Positions 22,351-33,969 of a stretch of 64,000 nt of DNA are shown piece by piece. Source of the DNA: Rhizophagus clarus. Taxonomy: Eukaryota > Glomeromycota > Glomeromycetes > Glomerales > Glomeraceae. The notes under the pieces are model-generated. The model was not told the origin of the DNA and did not search any database. It saw only the letters and a program-made list of their open reading frames with translations. The DNA is taken from NCBI GenBank assembly GCA_015698045.1, contig BLAL01000018.1, positions 992,001 to 1,056,000 on the forward strand, in the 5' to 3' direction. The position numbers and the translations under genes were made by a program. Numbering within the stretch: position 1 is the stretch's first letter; every line of letters begins with the position of its first letter.

Positions 22351-23110
22351 TAGTGTCACATATAATACAGTATTTATAATTGAAAATACACTTGACGAAA
22401 TTGTTAGTGAAATATTGCTAATAAATAACGTGAAATTTAAGAGTTAAATATTATTTAGAAAATTTTTCACCCGAAGCTTTTGATAAATATATTTGGATAT
22501 ATGTAATTAAAAAAAAAAAAAGAAAAAAATTTTAATTCGCATTATAAAAAATTAGTATCTAGTTTTTTTTTTTCGTTATAGGTCAATGAAATCTGACCCG
22601 TGATCACATCTCGAATTGTTAAATAAAGAAAAAAAAGGTTAATCATTTTCAGTATCGAAAAATCGAAACTCCGAAGTTCTTTGTTTTAAATGCAAATAAA
22701 CCGATATTACGGTTTCATATAAACGTAAAAAAATATTGTAAAAATTTGACAAAAAAAAGTTTTTTCAACACCAGGGAATAATATTAGTCCTTTATGGAAG
22801 AGCTTTTCTAAATTACATATATTGATTGTATTGAACGGAGTTTTTTCTAAATCTGAAAATCAAAGGTCCTTTTTAATTCTGGCCAAGATCACATAACATA
22901 ATGCAGGTCAAAAAATTCTTAATGCAGGCCAAAATTTTTTCCTTTCAAAGGGTTTTAACACGAAAGGGTAAAGAGATTCTATAAGTTTCTTCTAAGCGTC
23001 TATGAAAACAATAGGATCGACAAAATGATATTGTATGCAATTTAATAGAATAGTAAAAACCTGCAAAAGAAACAAAGAAACAGGTTCGAAAATCCTATTT
23101 TTGTATCGTT
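22351..23110. repeat. Dispersed repeat R1, partial copy
   Basis: Runs from AGTGTCACATATAATACAGT through CACCCGAAGCTTTT, GGTCAATGAAATCTGACCCG, AACCGATATTACGGTTTCAT, AATGCAGGTCAAAAAATTCT and ACACGAAAGGGTAAAGAGA to AAACAGGTTCGAAAA. It is closest to the copies at 3620 and 20355. Confidence 0.6.
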
Positions 23111-23506
23111 ATTATTAGTTTTACAAGATTATTTTTTTTTTCACACAAAGTCATGAAAATGATTATTTATTTATTATAACCAATACGAAATAAAGCTTCA
23201 GCTTCCAACATGGTAAGCTCTGTAACGGTTACCGTTCCAGATAGATTCCTGTAGATTTCTGTGTAATAATTGATTATTAGGCGTACCCAAATACTATTAC
23301 TGATTATCAATTATGTCATTGTATCCGTCATTTACGTTACATATTTTTTCATTTTGCTTCATTACAAATTATAAATATAGCATACAAAGAAAATGATTAT
23401 CATTCCGTAAAAAAAATTTCTAAATCCATAATTGGCAAATATTAACCTAAATTATTCATATTAAAAATTGTATACTTTACAGCGAATCTTTTAGTACTCA
23501 AGATGA
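23111..23506. other. Thioredoxin upstream region
   Basis: AT-rich; no gene or element recognised. Confidence 0.4.
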
Positions 23507-23514
23507 TATAAATA
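23507..23514 (+). promoter_or_regulatory. TATA-like box upstream of thioredoxin
   Basis: TATAAATA lies 52 bases before the thioredoxin ATG. It is an exact TATA-box match, but in DNA this AT-rich such matches are common, so position is the main support. Confidence 0.4.
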
Positions 23515-23565
23515 GGGTTCAGAAAAAAATATTTTTTCATTCATTCAAAAGAGAAAAAAAAAAAA

Positions 23566-24066
23566 ATGGTTATCGTAATTAAAACAAAAGAAGAGCTTAA
23601 TGAATATCTTAAAGAAAAAAAGTTGGTACGTTATTAAATTTTATTTTTAGGTATTTTAAGTATATTTATTTATTAGATTTAAATAATTAAAATAACAAAT
23701 TAACTAAATATTAGGTGGTGATTGATTTTTTTGCATCGTGGTGTGGACCCTGTAAATTCATTGCTCCCAAATATGAAGAATTGTCAAAGGAACACACTGA
23801 TGTCACCTTTCTTAAAGTAGATGGTGATGATAGTCGGGTAAATTCCCCTTTTAATTTAATTTTATTTTATTTTATTTTGTTTTATTTTGTTGTTTATAAA
23901 TATTTCATATTAAATAACTTATACATTATCTTTTGTTTAGGAACTTACTGAAGAATATGGTATTACAGGTTATCCGACATTTTTTTTTATTAAGGATGGA
24001 GAAAATAAAAAACTTGTTGGGGCTAATGCAGCAAAGTTGGAAGAGTACATTAAAGAACTTAAATAA
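23566..24066 (+). CDS. Thioredoxin, three exons (102 aa)
   Basis: Small cytosolic dithiol oxidoreductase that reduces protein disulphides and is recycled by thioredoxin reductase. Exons are 23566-23625, 23715-23837 and 23941-24066, all in phase 0 with GT/AG borders, giving 102 residues, standard for the family. Landmarks are the [11 protein letters not shown] start, the active site ASWCGPCK (about residues 27-34), [11 protein letters not shown] before the third exon, and the cis-Pro loop [11 protein letters not shown]. There is no signal or transit peptide, so a cytosolic or nuclear location is expected. The ATG is the first in frame and opens the beta-1 segment. There is no functional link to the neighbours. 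It is one of the few fully intact genes here. Confidence 0.95.
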
Positions 24067-24135
24067 TAATTATTTATTCTGAATTTTTATATGTGTATTT
24101 ATTTATTTCCAATTTCTTGAATTCATATTATTATA

Positions 24136-24141
24136 AATAAA
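24136..24141 (+). terminator. Polyadenylation-type signal after thioredoxin
   Basis: AATAAA 70 bases after the thioredoxin stop. Plausible by position, weak by composition. Confidence 0.35.
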
Positions 24142-25394
24142 AATCCAAGTACTAAATATAAACACAAAAAAGTTACCGCATTGATAGGTTTTATGAGATA
24201 TTTTGCTACAAGCAGTTACTGTATCATTTTTGGCACATATCGTTTCCATATCAGCGTCGATTTCATAGGTTTTGCTTCTTATGCATGTTTGTCTTAGAAA
24301 TTAGTTGAAACTCAGCGATTTGATCAAGATTTGTTTATAAATAAGAGATCTTTTCATTGTTTAATGTACATCAAATTATATCGATAAATATTTGACATAA
24401 AAGAATTATTAACGGGTTTGTAAACATGTCCAAATCAAAGTTTCAGGCGTCGTAACATATTACAGTTCTTAAAAAATAACGAGAATTTAACCAGTCTTGT
24501 GTAATCTTTACATACGTGGAATCCCGAAAAATTCTGCGATTATTTTTCTACATTTTTCTTTTTAAAATTTAAAATAGTGAACAAACACTTTTTTCATTTC
24601 ACTACTGTATAACAGATAATCTTCGGAGTAAATCCGATATCACTTAATTTGGAACGCCTGGAACCAAATATATATGTCAGTTTATTTTTTTTTACATATA
24701 CGATCGCCAATCAGTATCTAAGAAATTCTGCGCGCCGTGCCTCTAAATAAACGTGTGCCACAAATACAAGTATGAATATCATTTCCTTTTATGCCATTAT
24801 ATTTTTTAAACTGCGCAATTAACTACATACCTGCATTTCCTGTTATAGACATTTTTGGATAACTATGATAATTGTAAATATGAATAAGGAGGCTTAGTAT
24901 AACCGTATAACTCTGATAATTTGCGCAAACGCATCTCTTTTAACAATTGGGCTTTTCTTCATAAATTTTTTTTCAAATAATATAAAGATAAACAAGAAAA
25001 CAAATTGAAAAAGCTTACATGAAAATAATTTCACTAAGGTTTTCATCAACGTATCAACTTTATTTCATGTTAATTCAGAAATAACATCAACTTTATGAAT
25101 CTTCGTCTTCACAAGTATCGATTACTATATTATAAATTACTGCGGTCAATACATAACCTTCTTGTATTGACGTATGTAATAGTATCACGTTACACGCGTT
25201 ACAATTGTACGTTAACTGTTAAGCAACGCTATCATTTTTAACTTTTTAAGGGATAGGCTTAAAGTACAAGGGAATGATTCGTACAACAGAGAGTTTCTCA
25301 CATATACTAGATATTGGTATTTTTTGAATAATTTTGTCCCTCACATACGCTAGTTTGGTCCAATAACATTTCAAAAATTAGTATATAAGCTGAA
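24142..25394. other. Gene-free stretch
   Basis: Slightly less AT-rich than average, with scattered CG-containing words. No frame of interest was found on either strand. Confidence 0.4.
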
Positions 25395-26970
25395 ATGTCT
25401 ATCACTTTTGCTCTGCCTCGCCAAAGGAAAATAATAACTGCGAGCGTTTTTTCCTGTTGACATTGAGAAGGACAGGCTTGTTGGCCACCTCAAGGACATT
25501 ATTAAGACGAAAAAGGTACCAGAGTTCGATAATTTCCCTGCATACAAGCTCAAGTTCTGGAAAGTAGAAATCCGGACGATCAAATATTCAGTTGGCAAAT
25601 CTCTCACTTCAAGACCAAACCGAACTCCTTGCAACAAGAGACATAGGGGACTACTGGACAGAGAAACCACTTAAAAGACATATCCCTGTTATTGTGAAAA
25701 TATCACGTAAGTTAAATACCACGGTTCCAACAGGAGAGCATCGTAAACATGGAATTTTCCTGGAGAATATGAACTCAAATCATTTTCTTTTTCAGTTCTT
25801 AGTTTAGAAGAAGCGTTATCATCCCCGTCGCCTATTCTCCTAGTTGCGTTACGTCAAAGATTACTACAACAACCATCAAAAATACCCCTTTGGAGAAACC
25901 TTTTTGATCAAGTTAACAAATACTGCTTCGATCAGCAGCAAAAATTTGAGAGGTCGAAATTTTAGTGAAAGAGATAGTAAACTAAGACGTGTTGCTATGG
26001 ATGTTAATATTTGTATGGTTCTAAGTGATCTTATGTCGCCAGGATAGACAGGTGTTCCCCGATTTTCACGTTTTACCTTGCAAATCTATTCGTCTTGACG
26101 ATAGAAGTAAAGTGGAAACATGTTTTGCAAGAGATTGAGGATAATACTCTTCCTAAGTTTTATCGAAAGAATGAAAAGGCCAGGATGGCAGTTCAACAGA
26201 TCTTCAATTACGTGGAGAAAATAACCTCAAATATGGTATCCTCTCTACGTTTGGTTCTAAATGGGAACGTACGAAACTTTGGATCTCCAGGACCCACCTT
26301 CCATTGCAGACCACTTATCCCCCCAGTTCTCAAAACATATGGGTATTTCTTCTCCAGGTTCTAGTACATGCAGATGGAGACGACAATTCACGCACTCTGA
26401 GATCCTACACCAAGCTTTCATCTTACCAAATACTAGATAATCAATCCTCTTCCAGCTATCCACAAATATATAATCGAACAAGAGAAGTTTTTCGCCTTGA
26501 AGAGCGCTGGTTTGCCGAAAATTTCACCAGATGTCTTGAGAGTGATGAAAAAAGAAGTCGAAATTTACAAGATCCTCGCTAATCTTAAAGGAAAGTGTAT
26601 TCTCACGCTGATATGTTATGATTATTACGGAGGCGGTATGAGCTTTGTTATTGGATTAACGATTGTTGGTACCCCACTGAACCATCATAAGTTAACGAAA
26701 CAGCAAACGACAGAAGCTCTCAAGGCATTAAATACTTCATAATGATGTCTGGGAGGAAAATATTCTGGTGGACGATAATGGTGATGTGTTCTTAATCGAC
26801 TTTTGGATGGGCATCCGAGAAGACTTTCACAAAAATAGAAGTGTTTTTAACAAGGAACTTCGCCAGTTTTTCTCTGTCGTTAGACAAATATGTTACGTAA
26901 GCATTTCTGTACCTACTTTACATTATTTTTGGAGCGTTAATCCTTCGGACTATATCATCTGTTTGTAACA
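25395..26970 (+). pseudogene. Broken Crinkler-type (CRN) effector gene with kinase-like C-terminus
   Basis: The plus strand starts ATG TCT ATC ACT (MSIT), then after a shift of frame LLCLAKG, FFPVDIEKDRLVGHLKDI, KKVPEFDNFPAYKLKFWKVE, and in another frame LSLQDQTELLATRDIGDYW and RHIPVIV. This is the CRN N-terminal ubiquitin-like header and its closing HVLV-like motif. Further on come YGILSTF and LWISRTHLPLQ, then kinase-lobe pieces: KKEVEIYKILANLKGKCI, YYGGGMSFVIGL, HNDVWEENILVDDNGDVF and LIDFWMGIREDF. In this kinase-like group HNDxREEN is the catalytic loop and DFG the metal-binding motif; here Arg is Trp and DFG is DFW. At least four frameshifts and stops separate these parts. CRN-like proteins are nuclear-targeted effectors in oomycetes and also occur in mycorrhizal fungi. 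No functional product is expected. Confidence 0.8.
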
Positions 26971-28800
26971 AACATTTAACTGTATTTACCAATTCATAGA
27001 CCATTTTCCAATTCACGTAGATGCAAGATGGGTGGCAACTGGCAAGATTGTAGGATAGAAATTTTTATATGTATAATGAGATCAGTCTGATTATTGTAAT
27101 ATCCGCTAGGAGATAGCATATACATCATATTTTATTTTTGTTGTATTACCACGAACAAAACATTAAAAGAATCTATGAACTGAATGTAATTATTATAATA
27201 AAGTTTTTGAGATTGAAATCTCATCGTTTGATTCTTGTATGCGAAAGCTCATACCATATATGTACCTTGGTAATCTACCATTAACATTTGTTTTCGTATG
27301 CAGTTTAAAAATGATTAACAATTAAACGTTCCTTCGAAGTAATTGCTTATTTGGGTATCCTATAACGGGTATGTTGACTCGCATCAGGAAATCATTTTCG
27401 ATAATTCGTTTACACTGTGACCTTATCATATACGTGTCTGCTTATATTCATGTGGAAGATGTTTCGAGAATGGATGCACCCTACAGATATTAGTTTTTTG
27501 CACGCCTAATCACACCATTGGTAGTCTTGAGACTACTCCAAAGGATATAATGTTAGTTCATTAATCGCTTGTCGCATACTATAGTCAACAAAAATCTAGT
27601 TCTAAGATGCAGCATAATAATAAAAAAATACAAATCGTGAGAGTATCCTTTAAAATTTGCGTGAGCTTTGCTCAGCCCTTCACTCCTGTCACTCAACTAC
27701 ACTTTTTTACTCATTTCTGGTCATTAGACGAGATGTATGCAAGAGAAAATAAATTTCCATGATTTTCTGAGAAACGAAACAAATTACGAAGGATCAAAGA
27801 TCTTAATGATCTGACATATTTAGTATAAAAATAACAGACAAGTGTAATTGTTACGTGTTTTTCCGATCAATAATGTATCTGTGAATAAATGTTATATATT
27901 AATAACAATTGTTTGTTGATTTTGGTCACTAAGGAACGTAGTTTCTAGTTACTTCAGTCCTAGATTGAATCCGAAGGATTCGTTTCACGAATCTCAAAAA
28001 AAAAAAAATCACTTGACTAAGCCGATTCAACAGATATTAATCAGAATCAATAAATATTCCAAAGAGATAATTTTAATTCACATCTTTAAAAAATATTAAC
28101 TGCCAATTATTTTTACTAAAAAAAAAACAAACAAATTAAGATTGTTACAATTATGAAATTCTGTATCTTTAAAGTATACAAAAACTATGTGAAAATATAC
28201 TTTTCATATATTTTAAAGATACGGAATTTTGCAAAATTCTGTACATTTCTGTAAATTTTCTATATGCACACATGTTTTCCGTGTTAAATTCTGTATACAA
28301 ACAAGCTATTAAACAAGAAAAATACGGACTGTCTATATAATTAAATCATCCTATCTAACTACATTTACTAATGTCGTAATTTTTTATGTTATCTAACACG
28401 GTGTTTTATTTATAATGATAGAGTACATAGTCGCACAAACAAAGTGCAGGAACTCTCATTTGAGTATATACCGACTAAGGGTACCTTACAAAGCGAAGGG
28501 ACGAAATAAAAGGGAATTTCATTAATCCTAAATAAAAAAAAAGATTTTCCTCCCATCTAAAAAAAAGCAAAGGTTATAGTATACACTTACCTTCCTCCTT
28601 TAACTACTAGTAAGCTCGTCGTACTTAAAACAAATATGTTTTACTTTAATCTTTTTTTTTTTGGACAACTTTTTGGTTATATCAAAAATTTCACCATAAG
28701 AGACGTTTCATTTCAACAACATTTCTCCGACAAACATTTCATTCGACAGTCGTTTCGATATTGCCAGTTTAAATTTTTTTTTTATAAACTTATATTATCT
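26971..28800. other. Gene-free stretch with scraps of the GTCGGTGAAA repeat
   Basis: Mostly AT-rich. Near 28700-28760 there are four degenerate words such as TTTCTCCGACAAACATTTCA that match the subterminal array of MITE-D. No frame was recognised. Confidence 0.45.
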
Positions 28801-28962
28801 AAATTATCGCCGTTTTCCAAAAAGATGTACGCAGTTATATCTGAATAAAAAAAAGAAAACCGAAAACCGGATGAAAACCGAACACAAAATGAATGAAATC
28901 CGGTCGAATATCGGTATTTAAATATTTCAATCACAAATAAATAGCGAAAAACGGCGACAAGT
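28801..28962. mobile_element. MITE-F copy 3 (about 160 bp)
   Basis: The ends TATCGCCGTTTT and AAAACGGCGACA are inverted copies. Inside are ATCTGAATAAAAAAAAGAAA, repeated GAAAACCG words and ATATCGGTATTTAAATATTT. It is the most complete copy of this family in the window, and non-coding. Confidence 0.65.
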
Positions 28963-29091
28963 ATATTTCATTATTTGAGCAAAAATATAAGTAAACAATA
29001 GTAAAAACCATGAAAACACATGAACATTGGTTTTGTGTTACAGTATTACAAAGAGAACAACTCAAGAAAATAAAAGATTGAAATTTTATAA

Positions 29092-29808
29092 ATTTTATTT
29101 TATGTATTATGGAACAATATATGATAAGAAAAAAATTTTTTTGAGACTATGTACATAAAAAAAGAAAAATTTTTATTTATCTATTTTAGGCCAGGCCAAT
29201 TTGATTTTTCTGTTTAACAAGAGTTTTTATCGAAAAAAAAGAGGGAAAAGGGAATTTTATTTTATGTGTTATGGAACAATATATGATAAGAAAAAAATTT
29301 TTTAAGGCTATGTACATAAAAAGAAAAATTTTTATTTATCTATTTTAGGCCAGGCCAATTTGATTTTCTGTTTAACAAGAGTTTTTATCGAAAAAAAGAG
29401 GGGAAAAGGGAATTTTATTTTATGTGTTATGGAACAATATATGATAAGAAAAAAATTTTTTAAGACTATGTACATAAAAAGAAAAAATTTTATTTATCTA
29501 TTTTAGGCCAGGCCAATTTGATTTTCTGTTTAACAAGAGTTTTTATCGAAAAAAAAGAGGGGAAAAGGGAATTTTATTTTAGGTATTATGGATCAATATA
29601 TGATAAGAAAAAATTTTTTGAAACTATGTACATAAAAAAAGAAAAATTTTTTATTTATCTATTTTAGGCCAGGCCAATTTGATTTTCTGTTTAAAAAGAG
29701 TTTTTATCGAAAAAAAGAGGGATATTTTATATCTACGAAATCAAACTTTGAGAATTAAAATTTTTGAAGTAAGGGATTTTAAACAAAGAATCAAATTGGC
29801 CGGCCTAA
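29092..29808. repeat. Four-unit tandem array grown from a MITE-B-type element
   Basis: Units of 158-162 bases begin with ATTTTATTTTATGTRTTATG (offsets taken at GGAACAAT: 29111, 29273, 29431, 29590). Each contains TTTTAGGCCAGGCCAATTTG, i.e. the left TIR of MITE-B, at about 29186, 29345, 29503 and 29664. The array closes with one inverted right TIR, AATCAAATTGGCCGGCCTAA, ending at 29807. So one TIR element seems to have had its left part amplified in tandem while keeping a single right end. No open frame. Confidence 0.75.
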
Positions 29809-30374
29809 ATAAAATACGTTAAAAAGAAACAAAAAGGAACTAAAAGTTGCTGCCTCGCTTCTAAACTCCAATATCTCACAATGAGAATACTAAAGATTAG
29901 AGCTATAACTAAAGTACTAATAATTTCCATAACCCAATTGTAAGTAACTCCAATAATTTACAGCATTAATCATTCATTTTAATGATCTTTATGCTGTATC
30001 TTTTTAAATATAATGAAAACCCAGTTTAGGGTTGATAGTGTAAAATGAATCAAATAATTTAAAATTTAAATAATTTAAATTTGTAAAATTTGTAAATCTT
30101 TAAAATTTGTAGATTATTATTAAGGATATACAAATTTTACGTGTAGTGTAAGGTTTTTAATTATTTTAATTAACATGTTTATAGAGTTTACGTTTACAAA
30201 AAGGATTTGGATATTGATTTTCTTTTAAAAGCAATGTTTCTAATTTTGAAAATTTTACAGAAAGGATTTAGATATTGATTTTCTTTTGAAAGTAAAATGT
30301 TTCTAATTTTGAAAAATTAATATATTGAGAGAAAGGGAAATTGGGCTCTTATTTATAGCAAATTTAATCATAAG
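29809..30374. other. Segment partly homologous to 5.0-5.9 kb
   Basis: 30180-30375 matches 5555-5735 (GAGAGAAAGGGAAATTGGGC and flanks) and contains a local direct repeat, AAAGGATTTRGATATTGATT. 30060-30120 is built from AAATTTGTAAA-like words. No gene. Confidence 0.45.
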
Positions 30375-31220
30375 GTTCATTCCTTTTTTAATTCCGACCA
30401 AGATCATACATACATAATGCATGTCAAAAATCCTAATGCTGGCCGAAACTTAAATCATCGTAGACTTTGAACAAGGAAAGATCTAGGCATCTAAAGAATT
30501 ATGCAAATTATAAAAGGAAAACAATAGGATCGTTAAAATTATATTATATGCAAACCGATAGAATGATGAAATCCTGCAAAAAAAAAAAACAAAGAATTAG
30601 GACAAAAAAATCTATTTTTGGGTTGCTATTATATAAGCATGTTAGTTCTTTTAAATCAAATTATAGAATTGATTAATTTCAATAATTTCAATGATGCAAA
30701 CATACGTGAAACATGCCAAGAAATTTATTGCATAATTGTACAAATTATTTTTTTCACAAAGGAAAGAAAGCGTCATGAAAAATCTTTTTTTCGATTTTAG
30801 CTAGTTCAAAATTATGATCTATAAATAAATTTTTTAAAAGAATAATTAATTTGGAAACTCCGATAACTTCAATGAATGCATATTGGCGTTTTTTAGAAAT
30901 AGTCACCTGTCATCTTTTGTTCAAATAATTTTTTGTTTTTTTTTTTAAAAAAAAAAAATCAACCCCAATAGTCCAAATGAAAGTACTGTATGTAAAATTC
31001 CTTTCATTTTCTCAAAAGAAATATTACTTGTTTTGCTTATTGATTTTTTTATAAAGAAATTCAGAAATTGTATCGCGAAAATTTCGAAAAAAATTGTTTA
31101 TTTTCGTTGCATCGTTCACAGATCTACACAATTATTATATTGGTCAACTATGATTGATTAATATCGTACCTCAATAAATCTCAAAATAGTATAGTCAAAA
31201 CGTCAAAATGAAAGGCTTTT
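30375..31220. repeat. Dispersed repeat R1, partial copy
   Basis: Contains AATGCATGTCAAAAATCCTA, AAAACAATAGGATC, ATGAAATCCTGCAAAA and GTTCAAATAATTTTT. It then continues through TAGTCCAAATGAA to GAAAGGCTTTT, which matches the start of this window. Confidence 0.5.
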
Positions 31221-31523
31221 GTTCTGAAAAAAATCGCATTACACCACATGCATCAATTTGCATCACATAATATATATACTTTTTCAATTTATTCATTGTA
31301 TATAACAATAATGCAAATTTTGTATTTGTATTACCTTTGTTTAAATGCTAACAAACAAATAATTTTTTCTCACGAATAAAAAATAATTGGTAAAGTGTCC
31401 AATTTTTAACTAAGGATATACCAAATTTTTTTTATTGAAATTTTTTAAATTTTTTTTTTTTTTAAAAAAAATTTGCGCTTTTGTTTCATTAATTGATTAG
31501 ATCATAATAATTTTATCTTTTAT

Positions 31524-31554
<31 letters not shown>

Positions 31555-33969
31555 CTTTTTAAAAAATAAATATAATAGTTATCATAATTTTCTTTTTTAA
31601 TAATAACGGACATAAGAAACAATTTGTTAATTATCCTAATATAGAATCTCATTATCTGATTGCATATAAACAAAAGAAAAATTTTTTATTTTTCTTTTTA
31701 TATTAATCGAAAAAGGTTAATGAATTTTAAAATAGAAATCTCGATCTCCGTGTGAATTCCGTAAAATGTCCATATATATTTACAATATCGATATTTTAAA
31801 ATAATTCGTTCATCATTAACTCCTATCCTTTCTTCTATAAAATTTTTTAACAATAGAAATCACGACAATAGAAACCACGTCCAATGCAACTTTTTAATTA
31901 GTACATATCAATGAATGAAATAAAATTTTCTTTCTTAAAAATAATTGTTGTTATTGTCATACTAATATAACGTATTACTATTCTAAATCGGGTTGGATTG
32001 AAATTAAAGCGTACTCGCTGCGTTTCGTCTCGAAATTACAAAACGGTAATCAGTATATTATTTACAAAAATTTGTTATGATATTTTTCAATCTTAAAAAA
32101 TTATTCGTTATGTAAATATGTAATCAATATTTAAACAGTATTTAAACTAATTTTTTTTTCTTTACCCATAAATAAAATTCCAAGGATATCGATACTGCCT
32201 TTTTCAATAAAGATTTTTCATTCAATCAATCAATCTGGCACTCTAAAATAAAAATACAAAAAGTTCCATGTTAGTAAAAATATTTCATTATGTTTTTTTT
32301 TTAATAGAATGTTTTTCTAGCTTGTATATACTTTTCTATTCGCATTCGGATTTGATGTAATTATGTAAATAATATTACTTGGTTAAATTAATCGAGATAT
32401 TTATAATTAATAAGTAAAATAAGATAAAAAAAGTACCTTTTATTTATCATTTTGTATATTTTATATGTATTTTACATGATTGGAAATCCAAATTTGGGTC
32501 AAATTTGATTGAATAAACCATTTTTCTGATCTCAGTCATGTGCACAAATTAGCAAAATTAACGAATTTTTATTTTTTTTTTAATTTCCACCTTTTCTGTT
32601 GATTACCTCTCAAATATTTGATTTTTGTTACGATCTAATAAATGCAATTTTTTTATTTGATTTTTATACTTATATCAATCATTAATTGAAGAACGATAAA
32701 TTCTTGTTAGATGTGTATCGCTTTAAATTTTAATAAAACTTTTAATTTCATATCAAAATTACTTATTATAATTCAACAATCTGCAAAATGTGATACAACT
32801 GAATTATCGGCTTGAGGTTCCACCGTTAGTATATCGATCATGCGTCAATGGAAATACCAGACTTTCTAAATCCAGAACGCGTTTAATCCATTCACGCCAA
32901 CAAGTTTTGATCAAGGTTTGTGGACATATCGTTAGGTGTAATTCCGATACAATGTCTCTTTCTTGAAATCCGACTCAGTGGAGCGGTTAAACCGACTTGG
33001 AACAGCTCAGCCCGAATCGACTCGGCGCGACAAACTCGAACTAGTTCTGAACAGGAGCCGGTTTATTACTGATTTCAAGTCTTTTTTTTCTTATACCGAA
33101 TTTTTAGTGAATGATCGACGAAATGATGATTTTTGAATTTAGCGTCGTGTATTAGACTAACGAGAGTCGCTCCTTCATATTAAAAAGATGTAGTAGTAAT
33201 TAGTCACGTAATTTCATAATTAGTTTTATTATTATCAATTAATTTTTAACTTCACAGTCCAATTATAATTTAAATACCATAAATTTTAACGAATAATAAA
33301 AATAATAAAATAACTTGTCTTTTTCCAATTTTCAAAGAAACCGAATTTTGTACTATAAAAAATGAATACACACTAAATACTAGATTAATTGAAATAATAA
33401 TCATTAATTTACTGTTAAACATTTATTCCATTAATTTTAATAGAATAATTGTTATTTTATTTTAATATTATATGTATATACTGTATTGAATCATCTTATC
33501 AGTGATACTAAATTCATGTCTCATGGTGCAGTACTCGTAAAATTGAGATTATAAAAAAAAAAGTGACAGTTTTTTCCTTAAGGACTGCAAAATTATAATT
33601 ATTACGTATTATTGCGCATATGAATTAATTTTTCTATTTAAATTCACAGATCTTAATAAAATAGCGTCAACAACTAATAAACAAAATGATCAAATGGTAC
33701 ATTTATTTTGTTCATTATTATTATTTTTTTAAAAATACTTATATTCTACGTCAATACTCTTTTATCTTAAACGCATACTATATACTGTATATATACTGTA
33801 TATTGTATGTCTATCAATCCAATAATCAAAAAAAAAAAAAAATACAATAAAACTATAATAAATAAATAAATTATTTACACGGAATTTCTAATTATTTGTG
33901 TAAAATCGAAAATTAAAAAAAAAAATTGTAATACAGTATAAATGAATAAATAAATCGTTAAATTATTAT
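31221..33969. other. Long AT-rich region downstream of ZNFX1 copy A, no gene seen
   Basis: Long A and T runs, including T-run/A-run palindromes at about 31450 and 31530. A patch at 32930-33070 is notably richer in G and C (GACTCGGCGCGACAAACTCG) but codes for nothing recognised and does not fold as a tRNA by eye. Confidence 0.45.

Noticed and set aside
20000-24000. tRNA candidates around GGTTCGAAAA words (21283, 23085)
   Set aside because: The word belongs to repeat R1 and no acceptor or anticodon stems can be drawn around it.
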